Shown piece after piece: positions 16,502 to 25,251 of a DNA stretch of 44,061 nucleotides; the stretch's first letter is position 1; the number at the start of each line of letters is the position of its first letter. The stretch spans positions 1 to 44,061 of the forward strand of contig CANFLS010000020.1 of the NCBI GenBank assembly GCA_947447955.1. The letters are read 5' to 3'. Origin of the DNA: Flavobacteriales bacterium. GTDB taxonomy: Bacteria; Bacteroidota; Bacteroidia; NS11-12g; UBA955. The translations under genes were made by a program, and so were the position numbers. Below the pieces are notes generated by a model. The model had not been told where the DNA came from. It did no database searches and saw nothing but the letters and a program-made list of their open reading frames with translations.

Positions 16502-19111
16502 ATGAAGATAAAGTCATATTTGCCTATCGCGCTTTCTGCGGGAATCTGTTTAGGAATTGGGTTGGTTGGATTTAACAACACCATCAAAACTCCTAAATTT
16601 ACTGAATTGTTTTCTTTTGAAGATGAATCAGAAGAAAATCCAGCTGAGGAAATTGAAGGAGCATTGCGTTCAATGTACAGCATGAGATTGAATGAAAAAA
16701 CGGGTACTCTTGAACCAGAATGGATCAAAGCAGCTGTTGCTCAAGCAGATGCACTTCAAATCAAAAGCCGTTTGAATAAAAATATTGTTTGGCAGAACAT
16801 GGGTCCAGACAACGTGGGTGGTAGAACCCGTGCTTTGGTAATTCATAAAGATTCTGCAAACATTTGGTTTGTGGGTTCAGTGAGTGGTGGATTATTTAGA
16901 TCTACTACCTATGGCCAAAGTTGGACACCAGTAAACGACTTACAAGAAAACTTAAACGTTACTTGTATGGCGCAAACTCAAAGTGGTAATATCTATTACG
17001 GAACTGGAGAAGGTGGATTCACCAATCTTTCTGGTACCAGAAATGGTTCTCCTGCATTTATTGGGAATGGAATTTTCAAAAGTGACAATTTAAGCGGTAC
17101 TAAATTTTCTTTATTGCCTGGTACGAATAACGGCACATTTGATGTTTGTAACAGTATGGTTGCTCACCCAACTTTGAATAAATACTATGTAGGAACTGAT
17201 GCAGGATTATATGAATTCACGGAAGGTGTTGCTACCCCTAAGAAAATCAATGGATCTGCCATTAAAGAAGTGAAAGTTGACAATAATGGAGTCATTTGGG
17301 CTTCCAACAATGGTGGTGCTGTTTACAAGTCAGACGCAACTGGTGCGATGAAGTTAAACAAATCATTCCCAGCTGGTGGTCGAATTGCAATCGCTATTTC
17401 GCCTGATGATGCAAACTACGTTTATTTGTTAGTTGCAACAAACGGTGGTAAAATGGATGGCTTATATAGAACTACAGATGGTGGAACTACATGGACACAA
17501 TTGGTTTATGGCAATACCGTAACCGATATTTTTGGACCGAATACCCAAGGTTGGTACGATAACGTTGTAGGAGTTGTTCCAGGTAATAAAAACAAAGTAT
17601 TGATGGGTGGTGTTGATTTGGCTACTTGGGATGAAGTAAACGGTTATACCCAAATTGGTAGCACATTTGGTGCACCTTGGAATAGTGGTTTTGTTCATTC
17701 AGACAAACACTTAATTATGTGGAATATGAATACCAAACCTGCAACTTGTATCGTTGGTAGCGATGGTGGTATTTTCTCTTCAACAAATTTAGGTACATGG
17801 ACATCAATCAATAGAGGTTATACAACTTTGCAATTATATAATGTGGCTGCAAATTCATTAGGTCATGTAATGGGCGGAGCTCAAGACAATGGTACATTTT
17901 TGGTGAATTTCAAAGGAAATGCGCCTGCAGGTGAGCAATCTAAAACAGCTGTTAGTATCTATGGTGGTGATGGTTTTGATGTTGAATTCTCAAAATTCAA
18001 TCCTAGCATTACTTTTATGTGCACATATTACGGTACTGTAGCCCGTTCTGGTAACCAAGGTCAATCAAGTTCAACTTTCTTCGATAAACGTCAAACTGGA
18101 CTTATTCAAACTGACTTTAATACCACTTTCAGTTTATGGGAGCAAGATGCGAAAACATCTAAATTATACTTGGCTAAAAATGCCGAAATATGGGCTGCTG
18201 TAAATCCTACTGATTTTGCAAATGACGTTGTTTGGATTCGTGTAGCTGGTGGTTTAGGAGGCGGTAGAATCATTGAAATGGACTATACCCCAGATGGTAA
18301 TCATTTGTTCTCTTGTAAACAAGGCGCTTTATTTAGAACCTCTGGTTTAAAAGACGCTGATTTCTCTGTGAAAGCAAATCCAGGTGTGAATGATATTCCT
18401 GCTGGTGTTGTAACAAAACAATTATCTGTTCCTGGTACTTCAGGTAGAACAATCACTTCTGTGAATGTTGATATGGGTGATTCAAACCATGTAGTAATTA
18501 CTCTTGGTGGATATGGCAATACTTCTTATGTAATGGAGTCTAAAAATGCACTGGATGTAAATCCTACATGGACAAACATTACTGGAAATTTACCTTCTAT
18601 GCCAGTTTATGATGCTATTGTTGATATTGACAATCCAAGCAGAATTATTCTAGGTACTGATTTGGGTATTTGGGTAACTGAAAACGGTGGAGTTAAATGG
18701 GAAGAAGCAAACCAAGGCATGGCACGTGTGCCAGTATTCGAAATTCGTGGTTACGAATGGAAACCTTGGGAAGGTATGTCAATGTACATTGGTACCCATG
18801 GACGTGGATATTTCCGTTCATCTACATTGTTAACTGGAACTAAAAACGTTTCAAATACCAAAGTAACTATGAATGCATATCCGAATCCAACTTCAGATAT
18901 TACAAATTTCTCTTTCAATGCTGCTAAGTCTGGTGCTGCAACTGTTACAATCTATGATTTAACAGGTAAGGCTGTGATAACTAAAAACATTCAAATTGCA
19001 AATGGTTCAAATTCTGTTTCAGTTGATGTTGCGCATTTGACAACTGGATATTACTTGGCATCTATCAACGGTGTTGTGAATACCCAAGCTGTGAAAATAT
19101 TGGTAAAGTAA
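16502..19111 (+). CDS. T9SS-exported beta-propeller protein (type A sorting domain)
   Basis: Large exported protein of 869 residues; exact role unknown. A hydrophobic N-terminal segment (SYLPIALSAGICLGIGLVGF) serves as signal sequence. Most of the chain consists of sialidase/BNR-like or sortilin-type propeller blades, seen as repeated motifs such as LYRTTDGGTTWTQL, GGIFSSTNLGTWTSI and LGIWVTENGGVKWEEA. The last 75 residues or so form a type IX secretion sorting domain of type A (MNAYPNPTSDITNFSFNAA, then VTIYDLTGKAV, ending QAVKILVK). Such cargo is translocated across the outer membrane and anchored or released. Related propeller proteins include glycosyl hydrolase-like and adhesive proteins, but no catalytic sialidase residues are evident. 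It is monocistronic, closed by the terminator at 19132. Confidence 0.9.
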   Translation: MKIKSYLPIALSAGICLGIGLVGFNNTIKTPKFTELFSFEDESEENPAEEIEGALRSMYSMRLNEKTGTLEPEWIKAAVAQADALQIKSRLNKNIVWQNMGPDNVGGRTRALVIHKDSANIWFVGSVSGGLFRSTTYGQSWTPVNDLQENLNVTCMAQTQSGNIYYGTGEGGFTNLSGTRNGSPAFIGNGIFKSDNLSGTKFSLLPGTNNGTFDVCNSMVAHPTLNKYYVGTDAGLYEFTEGVATPKKINGSAIKEVKVDNNGVIWASNNGGAVYKSDATGAMKLNKSFPAGGRIAIAISPDDANYVYLLVATNGGKMDGLYRTTDGGTTWTQLVYGNTVTDIFGPNTQGWYDNVVGVVPGNKNKVLMGGVDLATWDEVNGYTQIGSTFGAPWNSGFVHSDKHLIMWNMNTKPATCIVGSDGGIFSSTNLGTWTSINRGYTTLQLYNVAANSLGHVMGGAQDNGTFLVNFKGNAPAGEQSKTAVSIYGGDGFDVEFSKFNPSITFMCTYYGTVARSGNQGQSSSTFFDKRQTGLIQTDFNTTFSLWEQDAKTSKLYLAKNAEIWAAVNPTDFANDVVWIRVAGGLGGGRIIEMDYTPDGNHLFSCKQGALFRTSGLKDADFSVKANPGVNDIPAGVVTKQLSVPGTSGRTITSVNVDMGDSNHVVITLGGYGNTSYVMESKNALDVNPTWTNITGNLPSMPVYDAIVDIDNPSRIILGTDLGIWVTENGGVKWEEANQGMARVPVFEIRGYEWKPWEGMSMYIGTHGRGYFRSSTLLTGTKNVSNTKVTMNAYPNPTSDITNFSFNAAKSGAATVTIYDLTGKAVITKNIQIANGSNSVSVDVAHLTTGYYLASINGVVNTQAVKILVK

Positions 19112-19131
19112 ATTAAGATTACAATCTTGAT

Positions 19132-19170
19132 AAAACAAAAATGGCTGCCATAGGCAGCCATTTTTGTTTT
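19132..19170. terminator. Bidirectional intrinsic terminator
   Basis: A perfect 18-bp stem (19132-19149 with 19153-19170) around an ATA loop, with the core TGGCTGCC paired to GGCAGCCA and flanked by an A-tract and a T-tract. It can terminate both the beta-propeller gene (+) and dapF (-), which converge here. A smaller hairpin (AAGATT-AC-AATCTT, 19115-19128) precedes it. Confidence 0.9.
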
Positions 19171-19196
19171 TATAATATTTTATAAATAAAAAAATC

Positions 19197-19988
19197 TTAT
19201 TTCCATTGCCCAGAAAAAACTTCTTCAGCTGGACCAATTAACCAAATGTTCTCAAATCCATTTTCGGTTTTCTCAAATTCTATGGCCAATTTACCTCCCG
19301 GGGTGTCCATGCGAACGAGTTGCTTTGTATCCCCCAAAATAATAGATCCATGTAGAATGGCATGAGCCAATACCGTAGCTGTAACTCCCGTTCCACAGCT
19401 CAGTGTTTCGTTTTCTACGCCACGTTCATACGTTCTCATTTGTAAGTGCTCTGAATCAATCACTTTTGAAATATTTACATTGATTCCCTCTTTTGTATAC
19501 GTTTCATTGTATCGAATAGACTGTGCCCATGAAAATAGGGGATGATCTTCTATTGAATTATCCGTAAAATGAACATAATGCGGAGAACCCGTATTAATTT
19601 CAACTGTACTTTCATCTATGATTTTCCAAGATGTAACATTGTTCATTTGTAACCTTACTTGATCTTTGTCAATATTTGCAATGTGCTCTCCGTCTGGTGC
19701 CCAAAACTTAAGTGCGTTTCCGTTTCCAACACCCAGTTGATGAGCCCATTGGGCAATACAACGTCCACCATTCCCACACATAGTACTTAAATTCCCGTCA
19801 GAATTGTAGTAAATCATTTCAAAGTCGTAACCAACTTTATTTTGTAAAATCATCAATCCGTCAGCACCAATGCCGAAATTTCTATCACACATTTGCTTTA
19901 CAGGAAGTGTGTTAGAAACAGGAGTTGTTCTGCCGTCTATTAAAATAAAGTCGTTCCCAGTTCCCTGGAATTTAACAAAATCTACCAT
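19197..19988 (-). CDS. dapF: Diaminopimelate epimerase
   Basis: Cofactor-independent epimerase that converts LL- to meso-diaminopimelate, for lysine and for peptidoglycan cross-linking (the residue MurE adds). The two catalytic cysteines are present in MCGNGGRC (Cys71) and LSCGTGVTA (Cys198), and the N-terminal FVKFQGTGNDFILID and FGIGADGLM motifs are typical. Length 263 is normal. It starts only 2 bp after the anti-sigma-like gene, so it is probably the third gene of the sigma operon, an unexpected neighbour for a housekeeping enzyme. Its end faces the bidirectional terminator. Confidence 0.97.
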   Translation of the reverse strand: MVDFVKFQGTGNDFILIDGRTTPVSNTLPVKQMCDRNFGIGADGLMILQNKVGYDFEMIYYNSDGNLSTMCGNGGRCIAQWAHQLGVGNGNALKFWAPDGEHIANIDKDQVRLQMNNVTSWKIIDESTVEINTGSPHYVHFTDNSIEDHPLFSWAQSIRYNETYTKEGINVNISKVIDSEHLQMRTYERGVENETLSCGTGVTATVLAHAILHGSIILGDTKQLVRMDTPGGKLAIEFEKTENGFENIWLIGPAEEVFSGQWK

Positions 19989-19990
19989 GT

Positions 19991-21076
19991 TTAATTTTGG
20001 ATGGCCTTGATAATCGCCTTGTCAATAATTGGTTTTGGGCTATCAATTTTAGTTGAACTCAGGGGAATTGAATAAATAGTTTTAGGTCCGAGTTCAATAT
20101 AGTATTTCCCGTTTAATTGATAAATCAAAGGGTTTTCACTAGAGAAGTTTGATAGAATAATTGTGTAGCTTCCTTTTTTATCAGAAACTTCAATCGACTG
20201 CTTAGGTGATTTGGTATCGATAAACACCACACTGAATTTTGAAACATTGGTAACCGATTTCGGTTTGTTTTCAACAACTGTTACGCTATCAGATTGAACG
20301 GACATTGCCGGCTCAGTATTGCTGGCTTCCTTTTTTGATTTGTAATTGGCAGCAATTTTAGCCTTGGCAATCATGGGTTGTTTCTCCATCGATGATTCAT
20401 TTGCAGCAAGCGCTTCAGTCAATTTAATAGGTACCAACACAACATTTTTTACATACTTTGAATCGTCACCAAACGACCATTGATAAGCATTGCCATTCGA
20501 AATATCAGGAGCCATAGACTTTTCACTTTCAGCCGTATTTCCTTTTGAATCGCTTATTGTTGGAGACGAACCAATGTCCGATTCTTGCGAATTTGCAACA
20601 TCATCTGAAAGATTTGTTTCATCTAATAATACCAAAGAAGAATCTGCATAAATGGCAGTACTATCATCAACAACAATTGGAGCTAAATAAGCTTCTTGGT
20701 TATATTTTTCCTTTCCCTTAGATTCAATATTTGACTGTTTGTTCAATGCCAATATTTCAGTTGCCTCTTTAATGCTTCCAGTTTTAATGTATTGAACAAT
20801 AAAGAAATAAGATACCAAAACCACGGAAACTGTTGCAACAGCATACAGCCACAAGTTGGTTTGATTTTCTTCACTTTCGTCTTGAACCCTACTTCGAATA
20901 TATTCCTTAAGTTCTTCGTCACCCTCAGACTTAATTCCCTCAATAATAAATTGTTTAAATAATACCGTGCTTTTCAACTCAGCATCATTCTCCATTTCTT
21001 GCAGAAATAGCATGCGCTCATCTTCCGACATTTCATTGTCAATAAACAGGTCAATTCTTGGGTCTTCGGAATTCAT
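19991..21076 (-). CDS. Membrane anti-sigma-factor-like protein
   Basis: Probable regulator of the adjacent sigma factor; family not firmly recognised. The 361-residue product starts with an acidic helical domain (IDLFIDNEMSEDERMLFLQE, about residues 9-60) like the N-terminal anti-sigma domain common in Bacteroidota. One membrane segment follows at about 77-95 (WLYAVATVSVVLVSYFFIV), then a long low-complexity, serine- and lysine-rich extracytoplasmic part, and a more ordered C-terminal 75 residues (FSVVFIDTKSPKQSIEVSDK onward). Cytoplasmic sigma-binding plus extracytoplasmic sensing is the expected arrangement. It begins 3 bp after the sigma gene stop and ends 2 bp before dapF. What it senses is not evident. 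Confidence 0.75.
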   Translation of the reverse strand: MNSEDPRIDLFIDNEMSEDERMLFLQEMENDAELKSTVLFKQFIIEGIKSEGDEELKEYIRSRVQDESEENQTNLWLYAVATVSVVLVSYFFIVQYIKTGSIKEATEILALNKQSNIESKGKEKYNQEAYLAPIVVDDSTAIYADSSLVLLDETNLSDDVANSQESDIGSSPTISDSKGNTAESEKSMAPDISNGNAYQWSFGDDSKYVKNVVLVPIKLTEALAANESSMEKQPMIAKAKIAANYKSKKEASNTEPAMSVQSDSVTVVENKPKSVTNVSKFSVVFIDTKSPKQSIEVSDKKGSYTIILSNFSSENPLIYQLNGKYYIELGPKTIYSIPLSSTKIDSPKPIIDKAIIKAIQN

Positions 21077-21079
21077 GGT

Positions 21080-21646
21080 TTATCTAAAAAAATCGGTTGA
21101 ACTAAATTGAGATTTCACTTTGCTTTCAAGCTCTTTCATGCATTGATGCTTTTTTGATTTGGCAACATCGGCATTGGCAAAACTGTTTGCCTTGGCAATG
21201 GTTTGCATATCAAATCCATCAAAATAAAACATCAACAAAACTTGACGGCAGGTTTCCCCCATTTGATTTAACATTTTCCGTACGATAGCATGATCCAAAT
21301 TTGAATCTGAATTTTGTACGGTTGAATGCATTTGTGGGTTGATATTTTCTTCGGGGGACATTCGCTTGTTTTTATCTACTTGCTTGAGCCAAAGGTTTTT
21401 CACAACTGCATAAATATATGTTGATGGTTTGGCTTCTAGCGTAAATTCTGGTTTTCTGGCATTTTTCCATAAAACAATAAGTGCCTCTTGAAGTAAATCT
21501 TCTGCATCTTCCTCTCTACCTTTTTGATCTTTTATGTATTTATATACCATGGCCTCGTTTTCTTTATACAATTCAACCAATACATCTCTGTCACCCTGTC
21601 GGAGACGGGCCACAATAATTGCTGATGGATGGGAGTTTATTTGCAT
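21080..21646 (-). CDS. ECF-type RNA polymerase sigma factor
   Basis: Alternative sigma factor of the sigma-70 family with only regions 2 and 4. Region 2 covers about residues 12-75 (LYKENEAMVYKYIKDQ, EDAEDLLQEALIVLWKN), and region 4 about 125-180 (MGETCRQVLLMFYFDGFDMQ, then a helix-turn-helix ending CMKELESKVK). The ATG at 21646 is chosen (188 residues), giving MQINSHPSAIIVARLRQGDRD, a normal ECF opening. A longer frame begins at 21712, but its extra 22 residues look unlike the family. It is followed by the anti-sigma-like gene and dapF, and is divergent from htrA across 117 bp. The regulon is unknown. Confidence 0.88.
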   Translation of the reverse strand: MQINSHPSAIIVARLRQGDRDVLVELYKENEAMVYKYIKDQKGREEDAEDLLQEALIVLWKNARKPEFTLEAKPSTYIYAVVKNLWLKQVDKNKRMSPEENINPQMHSTVQNSDSNLDHAIVRKMLNQMGETCRQVLLMFYFDGFDMQTIAKANSFANADVAKSKKHQCMKELESKVKSQFSSTDFFR

Positions 21647-21763
21647 TTCACGGACTATGTATACTCTTTTATCGAAAAAGGTAAATGAATTACTATGCAA
21701 ATTAACGCACATTCACGATTTTTGCGTTGTTATTACAAACAAAATTTAATTTTTTTTTAAAAT

Positions 21764-23269
21764 ATGAAACAGTATTTTCAAAAACACAAAGTATTTACAT
21801 TTTTCTTGGCCGGATTATTAGGCGGCGCAGTTAGTTTAGGCGGCTTCTATGCAGTTGCTGCTACACGAAGTAATTTTGATATTGATCAGAAGCAAGGGGC
21901 CTCTGGTCAATTGGCGAGGTACGCTAGTTTGAACACAATTCCAGCCTTTGATTTTACCGGGGTGTCTGAAATTGCAAATCCTGCCGTGGTGCACATCAAA
22001 ACAACCATTCAATCATCTCCTCAAGAAGGTGGTAACCGTGAAATGCCAACCGATCCATTTGAGTTTTTCCAAGGACCAAACTTTAGATTCGATCAACCAC
22101 AAGGCCCTCGTCAAGCGAGTGGATCTGGTGTAATTATTTCAGATGATGGTTACATCGTTTCTAATAACCACGTTGTGGAAGGTGCAACCAAAATTGAAAT
22201 TGTTTTAAACGACAAAAGAACTTATTTGGCTGAATTGATAGGTACAGACAAAAATACCGATTTGGCGTTGTTGCGCATTGCAGAAAGCAATTTGCCTTTC
22301 TTGAAATTAGGCAATAGTGACGATGTAAAAGTAGGACAATGGGTTGTTGCAGTTGGTAATCCATTCAATTTAACAAGTACCGTTACTTTGGGTATTGTAA
22401 GTGCTATGGGTAGAAATATTGATTTATTGCGTTCAAAAGGCAATAAATATGCAATTGAAAATTTTATCCAAACCGATGCTGCTATAAACCCTGGGAACAG
22501 TGGTGGCGCTTTGGTAAGTGTTGCCGGAGAATTAATTGGTATAAACACAGCAATTGCCTCTGAAACCGGTTCTTATGCAGGTTATGGCTTTGCAATTCCT
22601 GTAAACTTGGTAAAAAAGGTAATCAATGATCTTAAGAATTATGGTAAGGTTCAACGTGCATTATTGGGAGTCTCTATCCAAGAAATTACCCAGAATTTGG
22701 TTGATGAAAAAGGATTGACCGATTTGAAAGGTGTTTATGTTGCTGAAGTTGTTGAAAAAAGTGCAGCAGACAAAGCAGGTGTAGAAAAAGGCGATGTGAT
22801 TTTGAAAATTGATGGCGACGAAGTAAACAGTTCAAGTCGTTTGCAAGAAAAAGTAGGGAAATACAAACCTGGCGATATAGTAAAAATAACCATCCGCAGA
22901 AAAGGATCAACAAAGGAAATTCAAGCTACTTTATTGGGTGAAAATGGAACAGCGAAATTAGAAACTGCCGAAAAGTCATCTGGCTCAGAATACTTGGGAA
23001 TGAAGTTGGAAAATACCACCCGTGAAGAAAGAGCGAAAATGGATATCAAAGCAGGAGTGAAAGTATCGGGTTTAGCGTCTGGTGTATTTAAAACATCTGG
23101 AATTCCAGAAGGGTTTGTCATTACAATGATTAACAATGAGCCTGTTTATTCAGCTCAAGGTGCAGTTTCGGTTTTGAAATCGTTAAAGGGCAGCATTGTT
23201 GTTGAAGGCAAAACCGCTAGCGGACAAGAAAAAATTATTGCAGTAAAACTGCCTAAGGCTGAAAATTAA
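21764..23269 (+). CDS. htrA: Do-like periplasmic serine protease/chaperone HtrA (DegP/DegQ type)
   Basis: Envelope quality-control protease that degrades or refolds damaged exported proteins. An N-terminal signal or anchor (FTFFLAGLLGGAVSLGGFYAV) is followed by a trypsin-like domain with the catalytic triad His136 (SNNHVVEG), Asp166 (NTDLALL) and Ser246 (NPGNSGGAL). Two PDZ domains follow (about 285-385 and 410-495), the first with GVEKGDVILKIDGDEV. At 501 residues it is full-length. It faces away from the sigma/anti-sigma operon. Such proteases are frequent targets of envelope-stress sigma factors, but no shared operator is visible, so that link is only suggestive. It ends at a bidirectional terminator. 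Confidence 0.95.
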   Translation: MKQYFQKHKVFTFFLAGLLGGAVSLGGFYAVAATRSNFDIDQKQGASGQLARYASLNTIPAFDFTGVSEIANPAVVHIKTTIQSSPQEGGNREMPTDPFEFFQGPNFRFDQPQGPRQASGSGVIISDDGYIVSNNHVVEGATKIEIVLNDKRTYLAELIGTDKNTDLALLRIAESNLPFLKLGNSDDVKVGQWVVAVGNPFNLTSTVTLGIVSAMGRNIDLLRSKGNKYAIENFIQTDAAINPGNSGGALVSVAGELIGINTAIASETGSYAGYGFAIPVNLVKKVINDLKNYGKVQRALLGVSIQEITQNLVDEKGLTDLKGVYVAEVVEKSAADKAGVEKGDVILKIDGDEVNSSSRLQEKVGKYKPGDIVKITIRRKGSTKEIQATLLGENGTAKLETAEKSSGSEYLGMKLENTTREERAKMDIKAGVKVSGLASGVFKTSGIPEGFVITMINNEPVYSAQGAVSVLKSLKGSIVVEGKTASGQEKIIAVKLPKAEN

Positions 23270-23283
23270 ATCAGTATATTGAT

Positions 23284-23319
23284 AACAAAAACGGCTACCC
23301 AAGGGTAGCCGTTTTTGTT
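23284..23319. terminator. Bidirectional intrinsic terminator
   Basis: A 17-bp perfect stem (23284-23300 with 23303-23319) with a 2-nt AA loop, core CGGCTACCC/GGGTAGCCG flanked by A- and T-tracts. It lies between the convergent htrA and dnaB genes and closely resembles the terminator at 19132 in layout. Confidence 0.9.
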
Positions 23320-23348
23320 TATAGCAGTTAATAGAATTGTTTCTTTTA

Positions 23349-24989
23349 TTAATCTTCTTGAATATTTGGGTTGAAATTATTAGACCAATTTCCGTTTCCA
23401 TTTCCTTTATTAGAGGTAAACGGATCAGGCATAACCGCTGAGTTATTGTAAAAATTGTCGTCGTCGTTTAATTTCGATGGAATGGTTGCCGTATAAGTGG
23501 CAGGAGCACTTCCACCGTATTCTGGTTTGCTGTTTAATGCGGATCTTTCATACGGCGATAAATCTACAAATTTAGAGTATTCACCTACGAATTTTGCAAA
23601 GGCAGAACCTACCGAACCATGACGGTTTTTGGCAATAATTACCTCTGTTAATCCCTTGATACCATGATCGGGTTGCTGTTGTTCTTTGTTTCCCTCAGAA
23701 GTATCCATACCCATACTTGCATAATATTCATCTCTATAAAGGAACATTACCATATCGGCATCTTGCTCAATAGAACCAGATTCACGCAAATCTGAAAGCT
23801 GTGGACGTTTATTCGCACGTTTTTCAACTTCACGACTTAACTGCGCCAAAGCAATCACCGGAATGCTCAATTCTTTTGCTAAACCTTTTAATGAACGAGA
23901 AATAAATGCAATTTCTTGTTCACGGTTTCCGCCGCCACCTTTTGTTTCATGTCTTAATAATTGCAGATAATCGACGATTACCAAATCAAGCCCTTGTTGA
24001 GAATGCACCCTTCTGCATTTCGCATTCAAATCAAAAATACTCAATTGAGGGGTGTCATCAATAAATATCTTGGATGAACCCAATGCAGCCGTTTTGGTAT
24101 GCAAACGTTGCCATTCTTCTTCGGTTAGTTCACTTTTCTTGATTTTATCGCCTGGAACTTCAGATTCTCCACTAATTAAACGATTTACCAACTGAACATC
24201 GGCCATCTCTAATGAAAAAATCATGACACTCTTTTTGTGGTCAATGGCAGCATTACGCAATAGGCTTAATGCAAACGCAGTTTTACCCATTGCAGGACGT
24301 GCAGCCAAAATTACCAAATCTGAAGGCTGCCAACCACCGTTAATTCTGTCGATATCAGAAAATCCTGAGGCAACACCCGTAATACCATCGTTATCAGCCG
24401 ACATACGGTCTTCGATTTCCTTCAAAGAACTATTGATCAATACGCTAATTTCTTGGAAATTTCGTTTTAACCCAGCATTTTTAATTTCATACAATTTTGC
24501 TTCTGACTGATCTAGCAATTCGAATGCATCATTTGAATCGTCGTAGGCATCATAAGCCACTTCTCCAGCAACTGAAATCAATTCACGTTGAATGAATTTC
24601 TGTGTAAGGATACGCGCATGGAACTCAATATTTGCAGCGCTCGAAACCCTATTGGTTAATTGGGCCAAATAAAATGGACCACCAATAAATTCTAATTTGC
24701 CCGCATTTCTTAGTGCATTCGAAACCGTTAATAAATCTATGGCAGAATCTGCAGATAGATACATATCGCGAATAACCTTGAAAATTTCTTGATTTGCAGG
24801 TTGGTAAAAATGTTTCTCAGTTAAAATGTCAATGACTTGGTGCACTTTTTCTCTTTCAAGCATCATAGCTCCCAAAACAGCTTCTTCAAGCTCTTTTGAA
24901 TTTGGAGGGACACGACCTAGTACGTCACCAAAAAGTTCTTTTACAATTTTTGACTTCTTTGCTTTTTTATCTTGGAGTTGATTTTCCAT
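23349..24989 (-). CDS. dnaB: Replicative DNA helicase DnaB
   Basis: Hexameric helicase that unwinds DNA at the replication fork. The N-terminal domain (about residues 28-135, opening PPNSKELEEAVLGAMMLERE) precedes a RecA-like domain with Walker A ARPAMGKTAF (about 230-239). Walker B is LVIVDYLQLL, and AQLSREVEKRANKRPQLSDL is the H3-type DNA-contact region, with FLYRDEYY beyond. The C-terminal 70 residues or so are asparagine-, serine- and glycine-rich and likely unstructured, as is frequent in Bacteroidota DnaB. Length 546 without an intein. It is transcribed alone, divergent from clpC. Confidence 0.97.
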   Translation of the reverse strand: MENQLQDKKAKKSKIVKELFGDVLGRVPPNSKELEEAVLGAMMLEREKVHQVIDILTEKHFYQPANQEIFKVIRDMYLSADSAIDLLTVSNALRNAGKLEFIGGPFYLAQLTNRVSSAANIEFHARILTQKFIQRELISVAGEVAYDAYDDSNDAFELLDQSEAKLYEIKNAGLKRNFQEISVLINSSLKEIEDRMSADNDGITGVASGFSDIDRINGGWQPSDLVILAARPAMGKTAFALSLLRNAAIDHKKSVMIFSLEMADVQLVNRLISGESEVPGDKIKKSELTEEEWQRLHTKTAALGSSKIFIDDTPQLSIFDLNAKCRRVHSQQGLDLVIVDYLQLLRHETKGGGGNREQEIAFISRSLKGLAKELSIPVIALAQLSREVEKRANKRPQLSDLRESGSIEQDADMVMFLYRDEYYASMGMDTSEGNKEQQQPDHGIKGLTEVIIAKNRHGSVGSAFAKFVGEYSKFVDLSPYERSALNSKPEYGGSAPATYTATIPSKLNDDDNFYNNSAVMPDPFTSNKGNGNGNWSNNFNPNIQED

Positions 24990-25051
24990 GGACTTTCAAA
25001 GTAACAAAAAAAAGTGAATCGCTCGGCATAAACATATGTAAAATAATTGTG

Positions 25052-25068
25052 CACATTTTCAAAATGTG
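25052..25068. repeat. Perfect 8-bp inverted repeat between dnaB and clpC
   Basis: CACATTTT-C-AAAATGTG is a perfect inverted repeat with a single central base. It lies 63 bp upstream of the dnaB start and 183 bp upstream of the clpC start. Its symmetry suits a dimeric repressor, but no regulator can be named. The rest of the 262-bp gap is A+T-rich without a recognised gene. Confidence 0.5.
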
Positions 25069-25130
25069 AGAACACGTTTTTTTTGTTTTTTTTGACAATT
25101 TTGGTAAACAGTAGTCAGTTTGTCATAAAA

Positions 25131-25159
25131 TAATTGTAGAATTGAATTTGGTACAATTA
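25131..25159. repeat. 8-bp inverted repeat with 13-bp spacer upstream of clpC
   Basis: TAATTGTA (25131-25138) and TACAATTA (25152-25159) form a perfect dyad with half-sites centred 21 bp apart, two helical turns. This is a plausible operator 93 bp before the clpC ATG. No known heat-shock operator sequence is recognised. Confidence 0.45.
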
Positions 25160-25232
25160 ATGCAAATTCTAACAAAAGATACACATTGTGCGGATGTTCG
25201 TTTAATGCGGTATCATTTAAAAAATACTATTA

Positions 25233-25240
25233 TATATTTG
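25233..25240 (+). promoter_or_regulatory. -7 element of a probable clpC promoter
   Basis: TATATTTG matches TAnnTTTG exactly and lies 12 bp before the chosen clpC ATG, implying a very short leader. A -33 TTG at the expected distance is not evident. This position also argues against the upstream ATG at 25186 as the start. Confidence 0.45.
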
Positions 25241-25251
25241 ACAATCTTTTT

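Noticed and set aside
21647..21712. N-terminal extension of the ECF sigma factor
   Set aside because: The additional residues are unlike the family, and the downstream ATG gives a normal start; not excluded experimentally.
25186..25251. N-terminal extension of ClpC
   Set aside because: The 22 added residues do not resemble ClpC N-termini and the segment contains the predicted -7 promoter element.
24990..25251. tRNA or small RNA gene in the dnaB-clpC gap
   Set aside because: No cloverleaf, TTCGANNC-type T-loop or terminator was found; only two dyads and a -7 element are supportable.
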